Shown: in pieces, positions 57,521-64,000 of the stretch
How positions within the stretch are numbered: position 1 is the stretch's first letter
How the letters are laid out: the number at the start of each line of letters is the position of its first letter
Notes under the pieces: model-generated
The model's input: only the letters and a program-made list of their open reading frames with translations
Database searches by the model: none
Told to the model about the DNA's origin: nothing
Assembly (NCBI RefSeq): GCF_014764405.1
Contig: NZ_CP061725.1
Location: 1,116,001 to 1,180,000, forward strand
From: Micromonospora craniellae
GTDB taxonomy: Bacteria > Actinomycetota > Actinomycetes > Mycobacteriales > Micromonosporaceae
DNA length: 64,000 bases
Direction: 5' to 3'
Translations under genes and position numbers: made by a program

Positions 57521-58501
57521 GTGGCGATCACTCTCGGCCGACCGTCGGCGCTGTCCGGACGTACCGTGCTCTGCTGGCTCGCCGTCGCACCCGGGGCCGG
57601 GTGGGCGGTGGTCCGGTTGGCCGGCCTGGACCGGGGGCCGTTGGTGCAGGCGCTGGCCTTCACGCCGTACGCGGTGCTCGGCAGCCTGCTTCCCCTGGTG
57701 CTCGCGGTCGCCCTCCGGCGCCGCTGGCCGGCGGCGGTCGCGGCGGTGACCACGGCGACGTTACTCGCGGTGGTCGTCCCCCGCGCGCTGCCCTCGCCAC
57801 AGCCGGCGGCGGACGGTCCCGCGTTGCGGGTGCTCACCGCCAACCTGCTGGCCGGTGCCGCCGACCTACGGGTGATCGCCGCACTGGTCCGCGACGCGCG
57901 GGTGGACGTGCTGGCGGTGCAGGAGTTCACCCCGGCGGCCCAGGCCGAACTGGACCGGCTCGGCCTGACCGACCTGCTACCGCACCAGCAGCTCAACCCA
58001 GTGGAGGGCACCGGAGGATCCGGGCTCTATGCCCGCTATCCGACCGGCGACGGTGGTGTCCGCCAGCTCGCCGGCGGTCTACGTTTCACTCAGGCGTACG
58101 CGACGGTGGCCGTGCCCGGGGCGCCGGCCGTCCGCGTCGAGTCGGTCCACCCGGCGGCCCCGTACGCGGTCGACCAGGTGCCCGGTTGGCGCGAGGACCT
58201 GGCGGCCCAACCGGCGGCCACCCCGGACGGGCCGCTGAGCATCCTCGCCGGTGACTTCAACGCCACCCTCGACCACGGCCCGCTGCGCGCCCTGCTGCGC
58301 ACCGGGTACGCCGACGCCGCCGCCTCGGTCGGCGCCGGGCTCACCGGCACCTGGGGCCCGTACGACGGCGACCCCATCCCGCCCGTCGCGATCGACCACG
58401 TGCTGGTCGACCACCGGATCGCGGTACGTGCCGTGACGGTGCACCCGCTACCCGGCAGCGACCACCGGATGATCCTGGCCGACCTCCAACTGCCCGCCTA
58501 G
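57521..58501 (+). CDS. Membrane EEP-family hydrolase
   Basis: 326 residues. The N-terminus has two or three hydrophobic segments (TVLCWLAVAPGAGWAVVRLAG; ALAFTPYAVLGSLLPLVLAVAL; AVAAVTTATLLAVVV). The EEP domain begins LRVLTANLLAGAADLRVIAALV, with VDVLAVQEFT, ILAGDFNATLDHGPL and the terminal GSDHRMILADL (catalytic Asp-His). Smaller relative of the 35507-37453 protein. Substrate unknown. GTG with -10-like TACCCT upstream. Confidence 0.88.
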   Translation: MAITLGRPSALSGRTVLCWLAVAPGAGWAVVRLAGLDRGPLVQALAFTPYAVLGSLLPLVLAVALRRRWPAAVAAVTTATLLAVVVPRALPSPQPAADGPALRVLTANLLAGAADLRVIAALVRDARVDVLAVQEFTPAAQAELDRLGLTDLLPHQQLNPVEGTGGSGLYARYPTGDGGVRQLAGGLRFTQAYATVAVPGAPAVRVESVHPAAPYAVDQVPGWREDLAAQPAATPDGPLSILAGDFNATLDHGPLRALLRTGYADAAASVGAGLTGTWGPYDGDPIPPVAIDHVLVDHRIAVRAVTVHPLPGSDHRMILADLQLPA

Positions 58502-60081
58502 ACGCGGGCGCGGTCGAGGCCGTAGGTCAGCGCGTCGACCAGGGCGTGCCAGCTCGCCTCGACCACGTTGGGGTGCACGCCGACGGTGGTCCAGCCACCG
58601 CCGCGGCCGTCGGCCGTCTCGACCAGCACCCGGGTGACCGCGCCGGTGCCGTGGCTGCCCTCCAGGATGCGGACCTTGTAGTCGGCCAGCTCGAAGTTCC
58701 GCAGCTCCGGGTAGTGCCGGCCGAGGCCGACGCGCAGCGCCTCGTCGAGCGCGTTGACCGGGCCGTTGCCCTCCGCCGTGGCGATCACCCGCTCACCGCG
58801 TACCCGGATCTTGACGGTCGCCTCGGAGACCACCGCGCCGTCCTCGCGGTGCTCGACCAGCACCCGGTACGACTCCAGCGTGAACGGTCGCACCGGGGCA
58901 GCGTCCGGCAGCTCGGAGCGGACCAGCAACTCGAACGAGGCGTCGGCGGCCTCGAACGACCAGCCGCCGGCCTCCAGCTCCTTCACCCGGTTGGTGACCC
59001 GGGACAGCGTCTCCGGATGGCCGGCCAGATCCAGCCCCAGCTCACGACTCTTGAGCTCGATGCTGGCCCGGCCGGCCATCTCGGTGACCAGGATCCGCAT
59101 GTCGTTGCCCACCACCTCGGGTTCGACGTGGTTGTAGAGCAGCGGATCCACCTTGATCGCACTCGCGTGCAGCCCGGCCTTGTGGGCGAAGGCGGCAGCC
59201 CCGGCGTACGCCTGGTGGGTGTCGGGGGCGATGTTGGCGATCTCGGCGATGGCGTGGGAGACCCGCACCATCTGCTCCAGGCAGCCCTCCGGTAGGACCG
59301 GCAGCCCGAGCTTGAGCTGAAGGTTCGCCGCGACGGCGAAGATGTCGGCGTTGCCCGGCCGCTCGCCGTACCCGTTGGCGGTGCCCTGCACGTGGCGGAC
59401 ACCCGCCTCGACTGCGGCGAGGGTGTTGGCGACCGCGCACCCGGTGTCATTCTGGGCGTGCATGCCGAGCACCTCGGGCGCGACACCGATCCGGTCGGTG
59501 AGGTCGGTGATGGCCGCGGTTACCCAGGAGGGCAGCATCCCGCCGTTGGTGTCGCAGAGCACGAATCGTTCCGCACCGGCCGCCAGCGCAGTTTCCACCA
59601 CCGACGCCGTGTACGCCGGGTCGTGGCGGTACCCATCGTAGAAGTGCTCGCCGTCGACGAAGACCCGACGCCCCTCGGCGACCAGGTGGGTCACCGTGTC
59701 GTGGATCATCGCCAGGTTCTCCTTGGCGGTGGTGCGCAGCGCCCGCTCGACGTGCCGCAGGTCGGCCTTGGCCACCAGGGCGATCGCCGGGGTCTGCGCG
59801 TCGAGCAGGCCGCGCACCTGCGGGTCGTCGGCGGCGACCGCGCCGGCGCGGCGGGTGGCGCCGAAGGCGACCAGCACCGCGTGCTTCAGGTCGAGTTCGG
59901 TACGCGCCCGGCGGAAGAACTCGGTGTCCTTGGGCACCGCACCCGGCCACCCGCCCTCGATGAAGCCGACACCGAACTCGTCGAGCAGCCGGGCCACCGC
60001 GAGCTTGTCGACCACCGAGTAGCTGACCCCCTCGCGCTGGGCACCGTCGCGCAGGGTCGTGTCGTAGACCTGGAACGTCAT
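58498..60081 (-). CDS. cimA: (R)-citramalate synthase
   Basis: 527 residues of the DRE-TIM family. The start MTFQVYDTTLRDGAQREGVSYSV, the HAQNDTGCAVANTLAAVEAG metal-binding histidines, GTANGYGERPGNADI and the C-terminal regulatory domain (VKIRVRGERVIATAEGNGPVNALDEALR) match CimA rather than LeuA. CimA condenses acetyl-CoA and pyruvate to citramalate, giving 2-oxobutyrate and then isoleucine. The upstream leader with tandem Ile codons supports this. Its stop overlaps the converging EEP gene by four bases. Confidence 0.92.
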   Translation of the reverse strand: MTFQVYDTTLRDGAQREGVSYSVVDKLAVARLLDEFGVGFIEGGWPGAVPKDTEFFRRARTELDLKHAVLVAFGATRRAGAVAADDPQVRGLLDAQTPAIALVAKADLRHVERALRTTAKENLAMIHDTVTHLVAEGRRVFVDGEHFYDGYRHDPAYTASVVETALAAGAERFVLCDTNGGMLPSWVTAAITDLTDRIGVAPEVLGMHAQNDTGCAVANTLAAVEAGVRHVQGTANGYGERPGNADIFAVAANLQLKLGLPVLPEGCLEQMVRVSHAIAEIANIAPDTHQAYAGAAAFAHKAGLHASAIKVDPLLYNHVEPEVVGNDMRILVTEMAGRASIELKSRELGLDLAGHPETLSRVTNRVKELEAGGWSFEAADASFELLVRSELPDAAPVRPFTLESYRVLVEHREDGAVVSEATVKIRVRGERVIATAEGNGPVNALDEALRVGLGRHYPELRNFELADYKVRILEGSHGTGAVTRVLVETADGRGGGWTTVGVHPNVVEASWHALVDALTYGLDRARV

Positions 60082-60114
60082 GGGGAGATCCCTTCGTACA
60101 GGCACCGGCCGACG

Positions 60115-60148
60115 CAACAAAAAGACCTCCCGCGGATGCGGGAGGTCT
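60115..60148 (-). terminator. cimA attenuator terminator
   Basis: AGACCTCCCGC and GCGGGAGGTCT are exact 11-base arms (60123-60148) around a four-base loop, followed on the minus strand by TTTTTGTTG. It lies between the leader peptide and the cimA ATG, so read-through controls cimA. Confidence 0.85.
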
Positions 60149-60180
60149 GCGCGCTCGGCGGAGGAAGAAGCCGGCGCGCT
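60149..60180 (-). promoter_or_regulatory. Leader hairpin and antiterminator sequence of cimA
   Basis: GCGCGCCGGC pairs with GCCGAGCGCGC around a TTCTTCCTCC loop, immediately after the leader stop. The loop CCTCC is complementary to GGAGG in the terminator arm, giving an alternative antiterminator fold. This pairing is inferred from the sequence, not computed. Confidence 0.55.
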
Positions 60181-60211
60181 AGTTGCCAATAATGAGGGCG
60201 GTGCTGGTCAC
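60179..60211 (-). other. cimA leader peptide (MTSTALIIGN)
   Basis: A ten-codon ORF, GTG ACC AGC ACC GCC CTC ATT ATT GGC AAC TAG, on the cimA strand. It contains two adjacent ATT isoleucine codons; ATT is rare in high-GC genomes. Ribosome stalling at these codons under isoleucine shortage would favour antitermination. It has no strong ribosome-binding site. Confidence 0.75.
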
Positions 60212-60389
60212 GCTGGGTACTCTGCCACTGTCGGACAGCTTGTGGGAGGGGCAATCCACATTCCGGGACAGGACATCGAGGTTGATTCCCCGCAGCGCGT
60301 GTAGAAGGCGTCGCGCCGGGTACGTGTCTTCGGGACAGCGAACCACTTCCTCCGGGACGACTGTGCGCAGTCGGGGCAGGAGAGATCCC

Positions 60390-60902
60390 ATGGACAGGCT
60401 CAACACGGACAGCACGCACGCCACGCCGGACCCGGCGCTGCACGGCACCCAGGCCGACCCGACGCTGCGCGCGGTGTCGAGCGAGGACGTCACCATCCAG
60501 GGCGACCAGGGCACGGTACCCGGCGGGGCCCCCACCGGGGCCTTCGACCCGTGGAGCTACCGGGACGAGGCCGGAGTGGCCGGCGCCAACCTGGTCGGCT
60601 ACAAGGTCGAGGCCACCGACGGGTCGATCGGCAAGATCGACAGCAGTAGCCAGGAGGTCAACGCGAGCTACCTGGTGGTCGACACCGGGCCGTGGATCTT
60701 CGGCAAGAAGGTCATGCTGCCCGCCGGCACCGTCAACCACGTCGACCACGAGGAGCAGAAGGTCTACGTCGACCGCGAGAAGGACCAGATCAAGGCCGCT
60801 CCGGAGTACGACGAGACCGCCACCGACCCGGCGTACCGCGACAAGCTCGGCGGCTACTACAACGACTCGTACGCCGCCACCCCGCCCACCTTCCTCCGCT
60901 GA
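60390..60902 (+). CDS. PRC-barrel domain protein
   Basis: 170 residues. A hydrophilic N-terminal region (~60 residues) precedes a PRC-barrel (NLVGYKVEATDGSIGKIDSSSQEVNASYLVVDTGPWIFGKKVMLPAG). A Tyr/Pro/Asp-rich tail follows. PRC-barrels occur in stress and RNA-processing proteins; the role here is unknown. ATG at 60390 follows AGGAGA by six bases. It diverges from cimA. Confidence 0.88.
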   Translation: MDRLNTDSTHATPDPALHGTQADPTLRAVSSEDVTIQGDQGTVPGGAPTGAFDPWSYRDEAGVAGANLVGYKVEATDGSIGKIDSSSQEVNASYLVVDTGPWIFGKKVMLPAGTVNHVDHEEQKVYVDREKDQIKAAPEYDETATDPAYRDKLGGYYNDSYAATPPTFLR

Positions 60903-60973
60903 CGGTTCCCCTGCATGGGCGTACGGCCTGACGGCCGGTGGGCATCCGCCCACCGGCCGTCTACCGTGACAGG

Positions 60974-61711
60974 GTGGACGCCATCGAGGTCAACCGCAGG
61001 ATCCCGTTCACCACGACGTTCAACTTCCGCGACGTCGGCGGCTACCGGGGGCACGACGGTCGCACCGTACGCACCGGCCGGCTCTACCGCTCCGACTCGC
61101 TGCACCGCATCGGCGACGGCGACCGGGACGCCTTCGCGGCGCTCGGTGTCCGCACCGTCATCGACCTGCGTCGGCCGCACGAGGTCGACCGGGACGGCCG
61201 GGTCCCCGACTTCGACGGGCTGACCTACCGGAACATCCACCCCGAGCACGCGGAGTGGGGCGGGCTGCACGAGCCCCACACCAACCTGGCCCGCTACCTC
61301 GCCGACCGGTACGCCGACCTGGCCCGCACCGGCACGGCCGGGCTGGCCGAGGCGATCGGCCTGATCGCCGACGCGGCGAACAGCCCGGTGGTGGTGCACT
61401 GCGTGGCCGGCAAGGACCGCACCGGCATCGTCTGCGGACTGACCCTCGCCGTGCTCGGAGTCGACGACGAGGAGATCGCGTCGGACTACGCGCTGAGCAC
61501 CGAGGCCTCGCAACGGTTCATGGCGTGGGTCGCGGCCACCCTGCCCGACGCCCCGCCGCTGCCGGCGCCGTTCCTGTCCTCGCCGGCCGAGGCGATGCTG
61601 CTGTTCCTCACCGAAATCCGGGCGGGACACGGTTCGGTCGAGGACTACCTGCGGCACGCCGGGATCACCGACAAACAGCTCACCGCCCTGCGCACCCACC
61701 TGCTCGCCTGA
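60974..61711 (+). CDS. Tyrosine-protein phosphatase (PTP-like)
   Basis: 245 residues. The dual-specificity/PtpB-like phosphatase has the P-loop HCVAGKDRTGIVCGL (CX5R) near residue 145. An FNFRDVGGYRGHDGRTVRTGRLYRS start and RTVIDLRRPHEVDRDGR precede it. MptpB-like enzymes remove phosphate from proteins or phosphoinositides. GTG at 60974 (VDAIEVNRR) is chosen; an in-frame ATG at 60938 is outside the conserved start. It may be leaderless. It converges on ilvE across a palindromic repeat. Confidence 0.9.
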   Translation: MDAIEVNRRIPFTTTFNFRDVGGYRGHDGRTVRTGRLYRSDSLHRIGDGDRDAFAALGVRTVIDLRRPHEVDRDGRVPDFDGLTYRNIHPEHAEWGGLHEPHTNLARYLADRYADLARTGTAGLAEAIGLIADAANSPVVVHCVAGKDRTGIVCGLTLAVLGVDDEEIASDYALSTEASQRFMAWVAATLPDAPPLPAPFLSSPAEAMLLFLTEIRAGHGSVEDYLRHAGITDKQLTALRTHLLA

Positions 61712-61763
61712 GCGAGCGCACCCCCGACGCCGCTGCCGCGCGCACGGCGCTGCGGCACGGATG

Positions 61764-61820
61764 TGTTAGGAAGGGTCCCCTGCTATGCCGTAGGCGTTAG
61801 CAGGGGACCCTTCCTTGCAT
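61764..61820. repeat. Palindromic convergent-end repeat, copy 3
   Basis: GTTAGGAAGGGTCCCCTGCT and AGCAGGGGACCCTTCCTTGC arms around ATGCCGTAGGCGTT. Nearly identical to copy 2, and again between two converging genes. Confidence 0.85.
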
Positions 61821-61836
61821 CTCAGAGCACGACGGC

Positions 61837-62934
61837 TCAGAGCACGCGGTGGACCCAGCCGGCCGGGTCGGTCGCCTTGCCCCGCTGGATGTCGACGAGT
61901 TGCTGACGCAGGCCCATGGTCACCGCGCCCGGCTCGCCGCCGCCGACGGCGAACTCCCCCTCGGGGAAACGCACCACGCCGATCGGCGTGATCACCGCCG
62001 CCGTGCCGCAGGCGAAGACCTCGCGCAGCCGACCGCTGGCGGCGTCGGCCCGCCACTCGTCGAACGTCACCGGACGCTCCTCGACCCGGTGCCCGGCCGC
62101 CTCGGCCAGCGCGATCACCGACTCGCGGGTGATGCCGGGCAGGATGGTGCCGGTCAGCGGCGGGGTGGCCACCGAGCCGTCGTCGTAGACGAAGAAGACG
62201 TTCATGCCGCCCAACTCGTCGACGAACCTACGCTCCACCGCGTCCAGGAAGACCACCTGGTCGCAGCCGTGCTCGATGGCCTGGGCCTGGGCGGCCAGCG
62301 AGGCGGCGTAGTTGCCGCCGCACTTGGCCGCTCCGGTGCCACCGGGCCCGGCCCGGGTGTAGTCGGGCGAGACCCAGACCGTCACCGGCTTGACGCCGCC
62401 GGAGAAGTACGCCCCGACCGGCGAGGCGATCACCGAGTAGAGGTACTCGTTGGCAGGTCGGACGCCGAGGAAGACCTCGCTGGCGAACATGAACGGACGC
62501 AGATAGAGGCTGCCGTCCTCGCCCTCCGGGATCCACTCGCGGTCGATCTCGATCAACCGGTGCAGCGAGTCGACGAAGGTCTCCTCCGGCAGCGCCGGCA
62601 TCGCCATCCGGGTCGCCGAGGTGTTGAACCGGGCCGCGTTGGCGTACGGGCGGAACATCGTCACCCCGCCGTCCGTGGCGCGGTACGCCTTCATCCCCTC
62701 GAATATCTCCTGCGCGTAGTGCAGCACCGCGCTGGCGGGATCCATCGGGATCGGCGCACGCGCCTCGACCCGGGCGTCGTACCAGCCCTTGCCGTCGGCG
62801 TAGCGGATGGTGATCATGTGGTCGGTGAACACCCGACCGAATCCGGGGTTGGCCAGCAGTGCGGCCCGATCGGCGGCGGATACCGGCGCGGGATTCGGAC
62901 GGATCTCGAAGTCGAGCTTGTCACCACCACTCAT
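61837..62934 (-). CDS. ilvE: Branched-chain amino-acid aminotransferase
   Basis: 365 residues of the fold-type IV PLP family. It starts MSGGDKLDFEIRPNPAPVS, with YAQEIFEGMKAYR and the catalytic lysine in GGTGAAKCGGNYAASLAAQA (about residue 200). ELGGMNVFFVYDDG and VFACGTAAVITPIG follow. It transfers amino groups in the last step of Leu, Ile and Val synthesis. ATG at 62934 follows AAGGAGG by nine bases. leuB lies upstream across a 245-bp gap. Confidence 0.95.
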   Translation of the reverse strand: MSGGDKLDFEIRPNPAPVSAADRAALLANPGFGRVFTDHMITIRYADGKGWYDARVEARAPIPMDPASAVLHYAQEIFEGMKAYRATDGGVTMFRPYANAARFNTSATRMAMPALPEETFVDSLHRLIEIDREWIPEGEDGSLYLRPFMFASEVFLGVRPANEYLYSVIASPVGAYFSGGVKPVTVWVSPDYTRAGPGGTGAAKCGGNYAASLAAQAQAIEHGCDQVVFLDAVERRFVDELGGMNVFFVYDDGSVATPPLTGTILPGITRESVIALAEAAGHRVEERPVTFDEWRADAASGRLREVFACGTAAVITPIGVVRFPEGEFAVGGGEPGAVTMGLRQQLVDIQRGKATDPAGWVHRVL

Positions 62935-63178
62935 TGCGCTGACCTCCTTGGGGGACGACGACATGCGCCGACCGCACATGTCGGAAACGTTTTGTGCCAG
63001 AAACTTACCCCGAACGGTCGTTCAGCGGATAGGTCGACCGGCGGGTAGCAAGCCGACAATCGGTACGGAGCCCGCGGAACACGCTGGTCGACGCGGGTCA
63101 CCGATCGAGGTCCGGGAGATCGCCCGGTGGACACCTCGGGCATTCGTCACCGGGGTCACCGGCGACGGCGCGGCAGCC

Positions 63179-64000
63179 TCAGGCGGCTACCTGCGCGGCG
63201 ATCCGGTCGCCCACCTCGGCCGTGCGCAGGGCTACGTCCGGGCCACGGGCGGCCAGTTCCGCGCTGACCGCCGCGGTGATCCGGGCGGCGGCGTCGGCGT
63301 GTCCGAGCTGGTCGAGCAGCAGGGCAGCGGAGAGTACGGCGGCGACCGGGTCGGCCACACCACGGCCGGCGATGTCCGGCGCGGAGCCGTGCACCGGCTC
63401 GAACATCGACGGGTACGTCCCGTCCGGGTTGATGCTACCGCTGGCGGCCAGGCCGATGCCGCCGGTGACCGCGGCGGCGATGTCGGTGAGGATGTCGCCG
63501 AAGAGGTTGTCGGTGACCACCACGTCGTACCGCTGGGGCTGGGTCACCAGGAACATCGCGGCGGCGTCGACGTGCTGGTACTCGGTGGTGACGTCCGGGT
63601 GCTCGGCGGCCACCGCCTCGAAGGTGCGGGCCCACAACGAGCCGGCGTGGGTGAGCACGTTGGTCTTGTGCACGAGGGTCACCTTGCGCCGCTCACGCCG
63701 ACGGGCGCGGGCGAAGGCGTCCCGGACCACCCGCTCCACCCCGTGCCGGGTGTTCAGGCTCTCCTCGGTGGCGATCTCCGCCGGGGTGCCCCGGTGCAGC
63801 GCGCCACCGGCGCCGGCGTAGAGCCCCTCGGTGCCCTCCCGGACGACCACCAGGTCCACCTCGCCCGACTTGACGGTGGCCAGCGGGCTGGTCACCCCCG
63901 GCCAGAGGCGCGACGGGCGGAGGTTGACGTACTGGTCGAAGGCGAACCGCAGCTTGAGCAGCAGGCCCCGCTCCAGCACGCCGGGTGGGACGGTCGGGTC
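63179..64000 (-). CDS. leuB: 3-isopropylmalate dehydrogenase (partial)
   Basis: At least 273 residues of LeuB; the 5' end lies beyond the window. It contains GVLERGLLLKLRFAFDQYVNLRPSRLWPGV, VVREGTEGLYAGAGG, VTLVHKTNVLTHAG (catalytic Lys region), and VVVTDNLFGDILTDIAAAVTGGIGLAASGSINPD. The C-terminus EVGDRIAAQVAA is complete. Catalyses NAD-dependent oxidation and decarboxylation of 3-isopropylmalate in leucine synthesis. Confidence 0.95.
   Translation of the reverse strand, partial: DPTVPPGVLERGLLLKLRFAFDQYVNLRPSRLWPGVTSPLATVKSGEVDLVVVREGTEGLYAGAGGALHRGTPAEIATEESLNTRHGVERVVRDAFARARRRERRKVTLVHKTNVLTHAGSLWARTFEAVAAEHPDVTTEYQHVDAAAMFLVTQPQRYDVVVTDNLFGDILTDIAAAVTGGIGLAASGSINPDGTYPSMFEPVHGSAPDIAGRGVADPVAAVLSAALLLDQLGHADAAARITAAVSAELAARGPDVALRTAEVGDRIAAQVAA

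Overview
The window is high-GC actinobacterial chromosome. It has GTG starts, many stop/start overlaps of the ATGA, GTGA or TGATG type, an XRE-DUF5753 gene paired with DUF397, a HupB with a histone-like tail, and a gene order (smc, fpg, rnc, plsX/rpmF, DUF177, sepIVA, coaD, rsmD, recG, thiL, ddl, gpsA, plsC, cofC, ppk, mutT1, hupB, leuDC, iclR) shared with Mycobacterium and Streptomyces. The style of the intergenic repeats suggests Micromonosporaceae (Micromonospora or Salinispora type). No species can be assigned from the sequence alone.

Region by region. 0-14.2 kb is a core block read mostly leftward: ftsY (partial), a PhoD-like phosphatase, a HAD hydrolase, smc, a small coiled-coil protein, a membrane-anchored CAP protein, fpg, rnc, plsX, rpmF, DUF177, a SepIVA-like protein, coaD and rsmD. 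14.2-24.5 kb carries a sortase-type surface protein, recG with a Dak2/FakA-like gene, rpmB, a GNAT acetyltransferase, thiL, an Lrp ligand-binding-domain protein, DUF3515 and ddl. 24.6-28.2 kb holds an XRE/DUF397 pair, a ROK kinase and a PrmC-like methyltransferase. 28.2-41.2 kb is a metabolic core: a PLP lyase, gpsA, plsC, cofC, a cold-shock-like protein, ppk1, mutT1, a membrane EEP protein, hupB, leuD, leuC and a divergent IclR regulator. An intact IS5-family element sits exactly in the iclR stop codon. It is followed by a folded C-rich/G-rich repeat and three tRNA genes (Glu, Glu, Gln). 44.0-50.3 kb looks accessory: 35-bp iterons, a two-TM surface protein, a 3-methyladenine-glycosylase-like protein, an XRE-TPR regulator coupled to a 54-aa membrane/zinc-knuckle protein, a small HTH protein with a leader ORF, and a three-gene operon of unknown helical proteins. 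50.3-57.1 kb has a secreted SGNH esterase with CBM2, arfB, and a MoxR-DUF58-VWA-HtrA-like operon. 57.5-64 kb has a second EEP protein, cimA behind an apparent Ile-codon attenuator, a PRC-barrel protein, a tyrosine phosphatase, ilvE and leuB (partial).

Functional themes. Branched-chain amino-acid synthesis recurs (leuCD, iclR, cimA, ilvE, leuB), as do phospholipid synthesis (plsX, gpsA, plsC), phosphate and polyphosphate metabolism (ppk1 behind a PHO-box-like sequence, PhoD-like phosphatase), DNA repair (fpg, recG, mutT1) and envelope/septation (ddl, SepIVA-like).

Most notable observations: the cimA attenuator with tandem isoleucine codons; a palindromic repeat present at three convergent gene ends; mini-ORF repeats starting MSER that are fused by stop/start overlap to gpsA and thiL; the IS insertion that rebuilt a stop codon, with a hairpin over its transposase ribosome-binding site; and an unrecognised three-gene cassette at 48.3-49.9 kb. 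No CRISPR array, prophage or biosynthetic gene cluster was seen.
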